Shown here one piece after another: positions 32,016 through 43,869 of a stretch of DNA of 64,000 nt (positions are counted from its first letter, which is position 1; every line of letters starts with the position of its first letter). The stretch spans positions 408,501 through 472,500 of the forward strand of contig CAJHNH020002524.1 in NCBI GenBank assembly GCA_905116865.2. Direction: 5' to 3'. The DNA is from Candidula unifasciata (Eukaryota > Mollusca > Gastropoda > Stylommatophora > Geomitridae). Under the pieces are notes generated by a model, which worked only from the letters and a program-made list of their open reading frames with translations, was not told where the DNA came from and did no database searches. The position numbers were made by a program, and so were the translations under genes.

Positions 32016-33960
32016 CTGCTTCTAGGTTGGGAAGGTTTGAATTTGTGTCACTCTTTACCCTGCTTTAAAAGCTAGCAGACGGCTTAAAGATATGTTCTGT
32101 CATCTAACCAAAATTTCTGTCTTGAAAGTCTTAGTTTCACCCGGGAATTTAATAAAACATGGGTAAGTCCAACTTTAAAATAACTTGACAATTTTGGTTG
32201 AGATTATATTTCTCTGCTGTTGGGAGTTGGACAAGCGTAGCTATAAGATATAGGCTAAAATAGCCAACTGAGGACTTTAACTGTAGGAACACTCCAACTG
32301 GAGAAAGTCCCGTGCATTTCATCGATAGATGTCCTTTTATATTTATTATTAAATCGCCCATACTCCTTTGGGCTACAGGATCCTTTTTTTTTTTTTTTTT
32401 ACAACCTTAAGCTTGCAAATCTACAGTTAGCGAGTTTTGGAAATATTCATAACCCTAGTTGACCTAAATATCGTTGGATTGTTCCGTATACAGATTGGCG
32501 CTGGACTTTTGAAAACACAAACGTCAGTGTGATCTGTTTCCGGATCAACACAATGGCAAAAGGTAACGCAGATTTAGTGTCGGGATATTAATTTGTATTG
32601 TTATTGCATTGTCCTCTTGAATATTCCATGCTCATTTGTATGCTTAAATTAGGTACACACTCTTTGATATAAGGAAAACGAGCGATCTCATTCTTCTGCT
32701 TGGCTAGCGCTGTTCAATATGGAAGAAGTTAAGGATAACTTTTTCAAAAGGTGGAAGCTTGGGTTTTGGGGTAGAAAATCCTAATCCGTCTACACTTTTC
32801 TACGAAGGCCGACCATTGATTGCTGAGTGAATACATGAAGATGGGTGGTAAGGATAATAGTACAGAGGCGTATGTTTTGATAGTATGTTTACCCAGGTTC
32901 TCAATGTACTATTTCCTCAAAATGTGTAAGCTATGATCCAGAAAGTAAGCTGGTTTAGCTGGGAGTGGAGTCAGAATAAAAAACCCAAGAGTCTACACCA
33001 AAGTTCGGCATGCCCAGTCCTAACTCCACCTGAATAAAGACGCCCATTCCATCTATGCTCAGTCATACCAACCAGGCGCCATGTTTATCATTTAACTAAC
33101 CTTAAGCTGATGTGATATGTTGAGTCACACCATGTAAAATCAACTACAGACTACTTCAGCATGCAGCAGCTTTGTTGCAGCTAGACTGACTAAAACAAAT
33201 CCACCACCTGTCAGAGTGCCTTACAGTAGAAACTGTGTCTGTATTGATGCCTTGCCCGTACCAGGGGTGGCAGGGAAGACAGTGTTTTGAAGCATCAGTG
33301 TGCCTGAACTGTTAAGCAGGAATTGGCTCAGACTGGTGAGGAGAAGGATCTGCACTGCTTCACAGCTTGAGATAAGCAATCGAGACCAAGGCTTATGGCC
33401 AACCATTTAGACTTAGGCCCTTGTTATACATCTTCATCACGATGATGACCGTGTCAATATTGGAGTCAAGTCTGTAGTCTGTTCTGACTGAACTGTAGTT
33501 TTCACTGATATATACATTATTTTGCTGTCTTTTTGATCCATTTATTGGTATCTTACCTTTTTTGAAATTAAATATATCATGCGTTGTTATTCTGAATCCT
33601 ACTTTGTTGGTGTGAGGTATTTCACTGTTTCCTTTAGTTAGCTTGGTGTGAGTGTTTGGTATAGTATCAGATTTCTGTCATTACTGAGTTTTGGGGTATA
33701 AATAGTGATCCTATCTAGGCTTGGCGCTAACACGTGGTGAGGAAGTCTGGCCTAGTTTTTGCCCAGAAATATCAAGTTGTTCTGTGGAGTCTATAATTTG
33801 AGCTACCCCATCCCTGAAGTTGTGTTGAACTGTCGTTGGAGCTGCGGAGTACCTCTAGACCAATACGAGCCGCCATCTCAGCATTATATCGCATCAGAGT
33901 GACTTTGTCGATTAGGGAAACCCGAATAATAGTCACGCGATCTAGAGGAAAAGGAGCAGT
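32016..33960. other. no gene recognised
   Basis: About 1.9 kb of unique-looking sequence with a T-tract at 32,383-32,400. Small frames of 60-70 codons have no motifs. At 32,553-32,564 an ATGGCAAAAG followed by GTAACG could be a tiny first exon with a donor, but nothing downstream supports it. Confidence 0.4.
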
Positions 33961-33961
33961 A

Positions 33962-34006
33962 GGGGGGGGGGGGGGGGGGGGGGGGGGGGTGGGGGGGGGG
34001 GGGGGG
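33962..34006 (+). repeat. poly-G tract
   Basis: 45 bp of G with one T. High G-quadruplex potential. Glycine- and proline-rich frames here are artefacts. Confidence 0.96.
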
Positions 34007-34421
34007 CAACATTCCTTAGCTCCTAGTTTTTGGTGGCCATGCACTATATTAGGTTTCCTGAAGCGTTTTTTTTTTTAATGTATCATTTACCTATCAACAG
34101 AATCACACGCAATACTCAGAGGGAGCATTTTGAGGCGAAAATTCCCAAACAGACACATCTTTCTATAGTCTAACATGTCATCTTATATGAATTGCTATCC
34201 TCTTTTATTTGTATACAGCAAACTGTATGTAAGGTGCCTTGAAAATCGTGTGTTTTAAATAAAATTCCCAGTAAAATGTACTAGTTTTAAAATAAAAGTC
34301 ACACCACCCCTCACCCAGCTGCTTCCATGAATACAAGCGTAGAGGAGGTAGAGAACTGGTAGAAGAACATTTGCTAATAGTAATCAAGAACCTGACTGAA
34401 CCAACATTTACCACTAGATCA
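34007..34421. other. no gene seen
   Basis: AT-rich flank of the hAT element. An 86-codon minus-strand frame at 34,205-34,465 runs into the transposon and is unsupported. Confidence 0.45.
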
Positions 34422-34429
34422 GTGTTTTC
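34422..34429. repeat. 8-bp target site duplication, left
   Basis: GTGTTTTC, identical to 35,739-35,746. An exact 8-bp duplication is diagnostic of hAT insertion. Confidence 0.92.
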
Positions 34430-34741
34430 CAGTGTTGCCACTTTTCTTTGACAAAAAATATCCAAAGCGGTGTCAAAAAATATCTAAAAAGATCTAAATC
34501 TGCGTGGAAAAGATCTAGAAAAAATATCCAAATTGAAAAAGTCAAAAATTACATAGCTTTTGTTATGACTTACCCTACATAATCATGTCCTCACCTTCAC
34601 TGATGTCTACCTCACAAGATCCACAGGATAAACTTAGCTTGGATAATGAAGTTGAAGCTTCAGATCCAAAATGACCCTGGTATGCTTTAGCTGTTCAAAT
34701 TTCTTTATAAGTGGAACAGTAGGCTTATTTCTCTAGTCTCA

Positions 34742-35002
34742 TTAGGCCGGATTGTAATGGCACGATAGCATTAAAGGGACAAATGATTTGGAAAACCAGT
34801 AAAGTGTTTCAGCAAAAAGGTATTCCAAATTCCTTGGTAAATATTTAGATGAAGCATGTGATAATGCTAGCTGCAATGAATGACGCATATATTTTATAAG
34901 TATTAACAATGGGTTAGCTTCCTTCAACTTGGCATAAACGCCATTGTTAATACCAACCATCACTGAGGCATTATCAGTACCAATTACAGCTAAATTCTTC
35001 AA
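34742..35002 (-). pseudogene. hAT/ZBED transposase core remnant
   Basis: 86 codons with IGTDNASVMVGINNG, in which the Asp is likely one of the RNase H-fold catalytic acids of hAT transposases, then LILIKYMRHSLQLALSHAS (the usual C-H-S-LQLA helix with Met/Arg in place of the first Cys region) and LYWFSKS. No in-frame start for a full protein. The C-terminal dimerisation domain is missing. Confidence 0.78.
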
Positions 35003-35198
35003 GCCTAACAGTTTGCTGATTAAAAGGTCCTTCAGTATACTTTCTACATCACACTTTTTAAATTAAACTAATCCAAGATTTTTTACAAATCGATCAAATG
35101 GTCACAGTTTGAAATTGAGCAGAGACAAATAAAAAACATTCCGACTGCTACTTCAACTTTTGATGATTCATTTATCAGTAGAGTTCTGAAAACAGATG

Positions 35199-35381
35199 TC
35201 AGCGGTGTAATATCTTTAAATGAAACTGCAGTTTTATGCTTTTTTTAGTCTCTGCATTACTCTTTGAGTTTTGTATTGTCGCTTTAATTTCACACTTGCA
35301 GTACTTACAACAAGCTTGGGTTATATACCCAGTTTTTAATTTTGTCATCATGCAACCACTCTTTCCAAATTTTTTGCTCAT
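35199..35381 (-). pseudogene. hAT transposase BED-finger-like remnant
   Basis: 60 codons including CKYCKCEIKA, the CxxC half of a BED-type zinc finger. The expected distal His pair is replaced by NAETKKS, so the finger is broken. It lies upstream of the core remnant in the same orientation. Confidence 0.65.
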
Positions 35382-35738
35382 ACTTTACTTTTGGCATGTT
35401 GAAAGGTTTTTTCAAAGTGAAAGCCACATAAGAAATTGAGCAATAATTGTTTTTAAATCACAAGAAAAAGGAACGCAAAGTCAGCACAGTGAGGAAACGG
35501 TTGAAACAAAGTTAGTATGATTTACGCGCGTTTTTATTAATCAGTACCGGGGCTGCCAGATATTTATTTTACACAGTAATTATTAAATTGACAATGAAAG
35601 AAAAAAAATCTATAAAATATCTAACTCCATATGAAAAGAGTCTAGAAAAATATTTACGATCTAAACGTCTAAAACAGTATCTAAATGCAATGAAAAAGAT
35701 CTAAATTTGGATATAAAAGATCCAAAGTGGCAACACTG

Positions 35739-35746
35739 GTGTTTTC
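35739..35746. repeat. 8-bp target site duplication, right
   Basis: GTGTTTTC, exact match to the left duplication at 34,422-34,429. Confidence 0.92.
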
Positions 35747-35765
35747 CGACCTTTTTTGTGCCATC

Positions 35766-35797
35766 CCCCCCCCCCCCACCACCCCCCCCCCCCCCTC
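35766..35797 (+). repeat. poly-C tract
   Basis: About 30 bp of C with ACCA interruption. G-quadruplex potential on the minus strand. Confidence 0.95.
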
Positions 35798-35816
35798 TCT
35801 TTGAAAAAAATTGCTC

Positions 35817-36258
35817 CAGTGGTTCTCAAACTGGGTTCCACGGCAATAATCACGAATTATTTTATTTGCTTGAGATCAGCGAAGACAGCAGTTTAAAACA
35901 GACACACCGTAAAATAAGCCTAAGAAGATTCCTGGATGCAGATGAATTTAGAAGATAATGCTACTGTCAAGGCTGCAGAGTTTTCTCAACGTACGCTTAC
36001 ATAAAAAAAAAAAAAAAAAACAGATAAAGAAGCAAACTTGTTGGCTCAAGTTATATGAGGGTAAAGTTACCTACAAATATAGGAAACAACGAAACATTAA
36101 TTCAAACAGTTGCATTGGTTGCGTCAAAGACAACTGAACTATAAATGTGCAATTTTTTCACCCTAAATATTCCAACACTTTTAGTTTGGGTTGCCGGGAA
36201 AAAAAACGTTGCCCAATAAGAGTGCTGCGGCGAAAAATGTTTTAGAACCGCTACTCTA
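35817..36258. mobile_element. possible hAT-type MITE
   Basis: The left end CAGTGGTTCTCAAACTGGG is the classic hAT (Charlie-type) terminus. The right side holds GTTTTAGAACCGCTACTC, an imperfect inverted match, followed by TCTAGA, a known hAT target preference. No 8-bp duplication could be matched, and the interior is non-coding with an A-tract at 36,003-36,019. Confidence 0.45.
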
Positions 36259-36545
36259 GACTTTGGCAAAGACAAAGTGCACCAGAACTTGCTTTAGCTA
36301 CACGAGACATCCACAGACGGGCAGACAAAAATGTAACGAAACAACTGGCACGAAGTGATCACACCGGTTTCAAAAATAAAAGTGCTCTTTTCCCGCCGTG
36401 ACACATGATCTGTCAGCGGACATCAGCATAAGTAACCATGAAACTGTCTGCAGATTTCCAGAATACTGACAGGAAGGGCTCTCGTGAAATGGAGTCCTGT
36501 GGAAATGTGAATGGACAGACAGGTGTGAGTTTTATTTTACAAGTG

Positions 36546-37130
36546 TGTGTCTTTTAAGGGAAGTCAATGGGTACAAGCAGGGACGAGTATATTTTTATCC
36601 GTGTGTGTTAAGTGTAGTCACTGGGTACAAGCAGGGAGCAGGATATTTGTACAAGTGTCTGTTTCGTGTAGTCACTGGGTACAAGCAGGGAGCAGAATAT
36701 TTGTACAAGTGTCTGTTTCGTGTAGTCACTGGGTACAAGCAGTAAGCAGAATATTTGTACAAGTGTCTGTTTCGTGTAGTCACTGGGTACAAGCAGAAAG
36801 CAGAATATTTGTACAAGTGTCTGTTTCGGGTAGTCACTGGGTACAAGCATGAAGCAGTTATTGTGTAAAAGTGTCTGTTGTTGTGTGTAGACAGTGGTTA
36901 CAAGCTGGGGCCGGTATATTTGTATCCTTGTCTGTCTGTTGTGTGTAGTCAGTGGGTAAAAGAAGGGAGCAGTATTGTTGTACAGGTGTCTGTTTGTTGT
37001 TGCGTGTGGACAGTGGGTACAAGCCGGGTTCAGTATATTTGTGCAAGTGTCTGTCTGTTGCTCGTAGTTAGTGGGTACAGACAGGGGCCAGTATATTTGT
37101 ACAAGTGTCTGTTGTGTTTAGTCAGTCGGC
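36546..37130 (+). repeat. 54-bp minisatellite, homogeneous then degenerate
   Basis: Units at exact 54-bp steps (CTGGGTACAAGCA at 36,621, 36,675, 36,729 and 36,783) with AATATTTGTACAAGTGTCTG. From about 36,860 to 37,130 units become irregular (55-60 bp) and diverged. The 18-residue repeats in all frames reflect the 54-bp length, not a protein. Confidence 0.93.
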
Positions 37131-37715
37131 ACAAGCAGAGGCGCAACAACATAAAAATCACTGGGGGAGAGGAGGCTTTACCCAATAGTCTGGGGACTGG
37201 CTAGGTTACTAGTAATAATATTTATTGTAATTGTTACTATAACTAGCATTATTAAAATTGTTTGAATGGTAATTAAACATAATAATATATTCACAATCAC
37301 AAGATCTGTACAAACACATACTCAGAAGAAAATGGTGGGCGGGGGGGGGGGGGTTGGGGGTGGCATGGGATGGAAAGGGTATTTTCGTTCTAGCGTCTCC
37401 GACTGCCAACACCCCTGGAGCAATCTTGAGTGGGTTAGGCCAGGAGTAATACATACATTAGACACGATTTTAGCAAACACAGAATGATTATTTTAGACGT
37501 GCTGAAACCAAAGGGCTCTTTATTAAAAACATATATATATATATATATATATATACTGCCGAAATGAGATCGGACATGAGAATAACAATAATCATTATCA
37601 TGATATATAGATAAGTGATTCGTCCTCCTATTTGGTAATTATTGTCTTCTATATAACCTATAATGGCAGACGATTCACAAATTGTAATAAAATATTCATT
37701 GCAAATATCATGCAT
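37131..37715. other. no gene seen; poly-G and (AT)n
   Basis: Poly-G at about 37,337-37,361 and (AT)n at 37,530-37,555. Nothing else. Confidence 0.5.
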
Positions 37716-37719
37716 ATAT

Positions 37720-38045
37720 TAGGATGTGGTGATCAAATTCAGATACATTGCCAACTTCTTCTAAAAGTTTATGGTGGTGTTGGTAGTCATGTCTATCCAC
37801 AACTTTCTGCCTCGTGTACTTTCAATTAACTCTGACACAGATGATCTTCCATGTTATGACGTCAAATCGTCCAGCATTTGTTCTTGTGGTCGCTTTTTGC
37901 CTTTCCTTCCCTCCAACTTTCCTACTGTCACGATGTACTCCGGTCTTCTACTTCTCATCACAAAGAATGTAGATTGCCTCTTTCTGATGTGGGTAATCAG
38001 TTATCTTCGTGCTTTTGTTTCTGTCAAGACTTTTTCATTACTCGT
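37720..38045 (-). mobile_element. RTE-like LINE C-terminal fragment, second lineage
   Basis: The minus strand reads KARRQLITHIRKRQSTFFVM, PEYIVTVGKLEGRKGKKRPQ then EQMLDDLTS-HGRSSVSELI. This parallels ARRQLITDMRRRQSSF...KMLDSLVAWHGGVSAHELI of the 48-kb element but is too different to be the same family. Dead fragment. Confidence 0.75.
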
Positions 38046-38157
38046 CTTATCTGGCCAGGGTCCATGCATGTATCGGGATATAGTGATCACATTCAGATAC
38101 ACTGCTGACAAATGATAAAACACGCACAGAAGCAGAGACATGTGGATGGACACACAC

Positions 38158-38160
<3 letters not shown>

Positions 38161-38238
<78 letters not shown>
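38161..38238. repeat. (TA)n
   Basis: 78 bp of TA with one G interruption near 38,200. Can extrude as a cruciform. Confidence 0.97.
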
Positions 38239-38240
<2 letters not shown>

Positions 38241-38344
38241 CCCACTTTTTATTCATAATTACACATTATAAATTACACTACTCAAATGAATATCAATGGT
38301 TGTTTTTGTATTGTCTCTGTCTCAACGATGCTGGCAGAAGAGAG

Positions 38345-38607
38345 TAAGTACAGGTAAAAGACCTTTTCCCACACCTTCAGGTGTATTTGACATATAGGGA
38401 CAGACCTATATTCTTATAAAGAATCAACACTTGATGTTTGATATGGTCAGCAACACACCCTTCGCTTTTACTTCCCAGGACTGTACCTGGTTCCTACTCA
38501 AGGCTGAATCGACCTGGGAGCCAAAGTGCGACTCCGCAAGGACCCGAATCTACAACTTTCTAAAACGCAGGCGAGCATCTAGCCGCTACACCACGACAGT
38601 CTCAGGG
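38345..38607 (-). mobile_element. SINE-A, nearly full length
   Basis: Minus strand. Head at the high end (GTCGTGGTGTAGCGGCTAGA, a good A-box, then ATGCTCGCCTGCG), body CCCAGGTCGATTCAGCCTTG and CAGTCCTGGGAAGTAAAAGC, 3' end GAAGGTGTGGGAAAAGG. One of the better heads in the window. Confidence 0.85.
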
Positions 38608-38790
38608 GGGAAAGATTACAGCATGAAAATGGCAATACCAAGTTGTAGACGAAGACCTAGATAAGACGATCACAGGATTCTCTGCAGCCTCAGACAACAG
38701 CATAGCGAATCAACCAATAGGAATCAACCAAACGCGTCCTGGCTCAGCTATCTTCTTCTTATTTTTCTTCCCTTGTTGATCTAAGAATGA
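38608..38790. other. short unassigned stretch
   Basis: Between a SINE and the LINE tail. T-rich near 38,750-38,775. No feature recognised. Confidence 0.4.
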
Positions 38791-38794
38791 AGCA

Positions 38795-39589
38795 GGAGAA
38801 ATAGGAGCAGGAGTAATAATCCCACAGTGGAATATACAAAGAGAATATAAAATAACAGATCATGTGGCAGTATGCACAGCAGAACTAGTCGGCATAATGA
38901 AGACACTAGAGATGGTAATTAATAAACCCCCAACTAAATTTACCATACTGACAGATTTATTGTCCTCGGTGCAGACGTTAAAAACACATAAAACTAACAG
39001 TAGACCAGATATTAAAGAGACAATCCTAAATCTAACAACTCAGCTCAAGAATAAAGGATGCCAAGTCACAATTGCATGGGTACCAGCACACAGAGGTGTA
39101 ATAGGCAATGAAAAAGCTGACATAGCAGCCAAAAAGGGAGCAAAATGTGATGTTTTAATAGATGTAGGACTCGGAAAAACAGAAAGGACCAGCATAATCA
39201 AACGACATATAATTAAAATGTGGAAACTACAATGGCAAGGGAGCAAAAATGGCAGAGATGCCTACAATATCCTTAAAGAACCCAGCCTTAACACACAGGT
39301 ACGGGACAAACTGAAAATTCCAGCTAACAAATTACTATGGAGAGCTAGATTAGGGTGGCACCCAGAGAAATTTACATCTCCACTATGTCTGGACTGCTTT
39401 CAATATAATACACTAGAGCATTATATAATAAACTGCACTAAATATAAATTGGAAAGGAAACCCATTGAGGAGTTTTTTCTAAAACGCAAACAACAAATTA
39501 CTGCAAACAAATGTTTAAATGTAGATAGCAATAAAGACATCCAAAAACTGGTTAAACAATACCTTATTAAAACAAATCAAAAATAAAAA
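38795..39589 (+). CDS. LINE RNase H and Cys/His tail, open, 5'-truncated
   Basis: A continuous frame of about 260 codons ending in TAA. It opens abruptly with GEIGAGVIIP, just after where the first TDGS block of RNase H should be, so the copy is 5'-truncated. Next come AELVGIMKTLEM (catalytic E), ILTDLLSSVQTL (D) and WVPAHRGVIGNEKADIAAKK (H, N and D of the last motif). The C-terminal part carries LLWRARLGW and CLDCFQYNTLEHYIINC, a C-x2-C-x7-H-x4-C knuckle seen after RNase H in I/Nimb-like LINEs. With no frame damage over 790 bp, this is the youngest-looking LINE piece here. It cannot act alone. Confidence 0.88.
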
Positions 39590-41385
39590 GACCAGATTAG
39601 GGATTTACTCAGTATAACAGAAGGAACTGATGAGATGGTAACCCCGCACATCCTAGAGTCAGAGAGATAGTGTAAGTATGATGAGTGCATAGATGTGAAC
39701 ATGGACACATACACAAGGATGAGTGCGTGTAGCATGAGTGCATTTGTGTATAGGATGGATACATAAGACACAGTGTATGTAGGTGGATGGTACGGAATCA
39801 CGTGTGGACGGAACAATGGGAATGTAGTTGTACGAAAGGTACAGATGAATGAGTACATGGATTTAAATGTATTACTGTATGCATATATATATGAGTGTGC
39901 ATGTGTGTATATATATGAGAGCGTGTATACTTATATATTTGTGAGTGTACGAATGACAGTGCAATCAAAGAAACCATAAACTGTGTTGCTGTATGTCTGT
40001 TCATTAATGAGAACAAATGGAATGAAGGGTGTAAGCAGCAAGAACGTCATCAACGCACACCATCCACCAAAACATGATACGTCAGTACCGGACAGGTCAC
40101 ATACCAGTAACGGGACATAACTTAAAAGTGACACGACCAGACGAAATTACAGACAAAGCGACACAAAACGCATATGACATGGAAGAGTGAATATCACTAC
40201 GTGTGGATGTACTCGTTTTTTTAATTAATGTAAGTACAGGCATTGGTAAACGCATATGAAAGAGTTTGCGTGTGTACGTAATGTCAATTAGGTATGCATA
40301 CACGGATAAGTATGAAAGGACGTACAAATATGTAGTGTTGTCTGCATGTATGAGTACTCGAGTGCATGTACGCATACACCTAGTTGGGTGCGTCCATATA
40401 CTCCGGGGATTCATAAACAAAACCATCCCACTCCACAGCATGCATACAACATGCACATGACCGACAGGACTCATAACAAAAATATGACTGACAGCAATTA
40501 GGGAATACAAGTGACTCGATAATGACAGGACTAGAACGCAGAACCTCCAATACCACCCCATCACTGGGATGATAGCAAAGGTTGGTAACGTGATACACAT
40601 AGTCCCGGCAAAAAGCCACGCTAGAATCCAGCAAGACGGCAACGACGGGAATTGACTGAATGGCCTCCCGCTCCCCTTCCCCCCACCTTTTCCTAACTCT
40701 TTCGGATGCACTACGAGTTTAACCCCCCAACCCATTCCCACAGAGAGCACTTGAGTTCGTTGCCCAACATGCCACAACAATTCTCATCGCCGATCATTTG
40801 GATCTCAAAGCGTGAGCTGGACGGTCCGGTTATATGGTATTTACGTACACCGGAGCTTAGCTATCAACACAACCCGATCACATAATAACAAATGACGACT
40901 GGACCCGCTTAAGACTCCACACAAACTCTCACACACATATCCATTACATGACTAACCCGTTCATATTACAGGAAGACAACTATAAGACCACTATGGTCAC
41001 ACGCGGAAAATTTTCACATTTCGGAACTATTCACATTCAAAAACTGTTTTCAGTACTTTTTTGGCAAAATTAAAATACTCAAAATTTTAAAACAATAAAT
41101 GGTGGCCGAAAGGTCGTTGTGTTTGGAAGCTCGCTCTCCTTCGAGATACGCCTAGCCAGATCAAAGGGAGACAGAACAAACAGGAAACACCAAGAATGAA
41201 GAAGGAAGACATGCACCAGTGACAACAGGACGAGCGGTTTGATTCGGATGGAAGCATTAAGCCAGAAATGGCACAAACACCAGTATTCAGTCACGAAAGT
41301 GACGCAAATAAACCAGACCACAAATATAGGCGGAGACTGTTAGCAGCCTAGGCTAGCTAGCAGCAGTCTGAACGTGGTCGAGCTT
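39590..41385. other. no gene recognised
   Basis: About 1.8 kb after the LINE stop, possibly including its 3' UTR. GT/TA-rich words occur at 39,880-39,945. The 227-codon minus-strand frame at 40,097-40,780 is hydrophobic with no known domain, and a 64-codon frame opposes it. I do not call it a gene. Confidence 0.4.
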
Positions 41386-41389
41386 TTCT

Positions 41390-41765
41390 TTTTTTTTCTC
41401 AAAAGGACTTGGACTTCCCTTGTTATGTATTGCTTTTCAGCGTCAAGTTTTGAAGAGAAATCGCGCGAGAGCCTTAGTATTTGCTTCCTATATGCTCGTA
41501 TCTACGGCCTCAGATATTCCATCTACACATCGCTTGTGTGGTCGACCTCGGGATTAGCTTTCATTATGTCAAAGTGACCGGCCTTTCTGTGATGCCCTGT
41601 CTGGTGGTTTTCCTGACACATGTCTGAACCATTTCATCTGCTTTCTGTTGATGTAGTTTAATACTGGCTCCGTCCTAACTCCTTTCTGATCCTGTCTCTT
41701 CTAGTTACATTTAGGATTCACCGCAGACATTTCATTTCTGTTGTTCCCATTTTACTAAATAAAAC
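41390..41765 (-). mobile_element. LINE reverse transcriptase C-terminal fragment
   Basis: The minus strand with frameshifts reads TEMKCLR-ILNVTRRDRIRK, then KELGRSQY, and NRKQMKWF-type residues. This is related to the fragment at 9.4-9.9 kb through the EMK-L...T-x-x-DR-x-R block. Stops throughout. Confidence 0.65.
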
Positions 41766-41875
41766 AGAAAAAGTCTATTGAATAGTGTTCTTCTGGAATC
41801 AATTGCTACAACCAGGTGGGCTACATGTCATCAATTAAACTGCTCTTCATTGCTGCACAGAGCAGAGGTTGGCGA

Positions 41876-42562
<687 letters not shown>

Positions 42563-43160
42563 CCCAGAAACTTCCCGTTCGCAATCTACATGGAAACAAA
42601 AGCAATCAAGCACGCAAAAAAAAAAAAAGAATTACAGCTCTCGCGAACACCAGTCACGAAGGAAATGAGCACTTGAAAATGGGATCTGGAATAGCTGATT
42701 TTCGGATAGATCGATTTGCGCCAAAATGCCAGCGTGCTATACTTCTGGCAAATGAAACATATCAGGCATGCCATAAATGACATTATTTCGGAAAAACGTG
42801 GGGGTCGTTGGCACTTTCGACCTGCTTTTGATGAACTGAAAAACATATCAGTAGCTACAAGTTGCCTGCTAGTGTATCTGTGTATACCTCCTTATCACTT
42901 GCATGGTATTTGACTATATCATAGGTTTACACAGAACCAACCCAGCATTTTTTAAGCTGTTGTGTTTTTCTTAGGCAACTTTACGTCTAGTAGTTTGCCA
43001 TTGCTTTCTAGATTGTCGGCTTCTCGATACCACTGTGGAAACCAGCGCATGGCCCGCAGACGCCGACCTATATCATATGCTAAATAAAATTTTATAAGTA
43101 CGGGTGTGTGAATGTCGAACTAAGTCTAGATCCGAAGATAGTCAGAGTACTTAGTGGATC
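42563..43160. other. no gene seen
   Basis: Unique-looking flank. An A-tract lies at 42,617-42,628. Small frames of 65-86 codons lack motifs. Confidence 0.45.
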
Positions 43161-43164
43161 TGTA

Positions 43165-43489
43165 TGATGATAGTAGACAACTCAGAAGAGCAACCCAGAT
43201 GTTTTGAAACTTTCGAGTGCTAGAAGAAAATATATGGCATGCAACAAGAGACGTTCTTTGTTTTATGCTCGTGTTACGAGAAGAGGGAAAATGGAACATG
43301 TTGTAACCAAGGGAGAAATATTTGGAAGGAGAGACAGGCCAAGACAGCGCGATAAGATTATTGACAACATTTTGTCATGGCATGGAGGGGTGTCAACACA
43401 TGAATTGTTTCAGGCAGTTGTAGATCGTAGATTTGGGAGAGGGCGTGATCGCCCACGTCAGTCTGCAAGGCACTTGATGATTCCCTGAT
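43165..43489 (+). mobile_element. RTE/BovB-like LINE, 3'-end fragment
   Basis: The plus strand reads TTQKSNPDVLKLSSARRKY, then TRRGKMEHVVTKGEIFGRRD, RPRQRDKIIDNILSWHGGVS and RHLMIP. It is colinear with the C-terminus of the 48-kb element (AKKSNQEVLKEEGARRQ ... RRGKIENVVTTGKICGRRD). The trinucleotide tail is lost or reduced to TGATGA. Confidence 0.85.
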
Positions 43490-43636
43490 ACAGTTGCTAC
43501 AAACCTGCAACAGTGAGGTCACTGCAAATACACACTGCCGTTATCTTAAACCCCACAAACATATCATCGTCACAACCATCATTATAATTAGATTCTACAG
43601 TTTTGCCTTTTAAATGCCTAATATTTAAAACAAAAT

Positions 43637-43637
<1 letters not shown>

Positions 43638-43718
<81 letters not shown>

Positions 43719-43799
43719 ATTTGTGAAAATACAAATCTATACTTATGTATATGTGTGTGCACGTCCGCGCATATGTATCTAAATGCAAGTGTGTGTGTG

Positions 43800-43866
<67 letters not shown>
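43638..43866. repeat. two (TA)n tracts flanking a 90-bp spacer
   Basis: (TA)n at 43,638-43,715 and at 43,804-43,866, separated by GT/CA-containing sequence that includes the inverted pair GTATTTGTGAAAATAC. The arms could pair across the spacer. Confidence 0.95.

Positions 43867-43869
<3 letters not shown>

Larger units (their letters stand above)
34430..35738 (-). mobile_element. hAT transposon, 1,309 bp, decayed transposase
   Basis: Bounded by inverted termini CAGTGTTGCCACTTT (left, and right as reverse complement) and exact 8-bp target duplications. Subterminal regions hold many AAATATCTAAA and GATCTAAA words on both sides, probable transposase-binding repeats. The minus strand encodes pieces of a ZBED/hAT-type transposase: a BED-finger-like part (KLKTGYITQACCKYCKCEIK, 35,199-35,381) and a core part (IGTDNASVMVGINNGVYAKL and RHSLQLALSHASSKYLPRNL, 34,742-35,002). 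At 1.3 kb it is far shorter than an autonomous hAT, so much of the gene is deleted. Confidence 0.9.

Noticed and set aside
32553..32570. Possible first exon ATGGCAAAAG/GTAACG
   Set aside because: Only ten coding bases and no recognisable downstream exon or upstream promoter.
40097..40780. 227-codon minus-strand hydrophobic frame
   Set aside because: No recognisable domain. Opposing frame on the plus strand, GT-rich composition, and adjacency to a LINE 3' region suggest chance.
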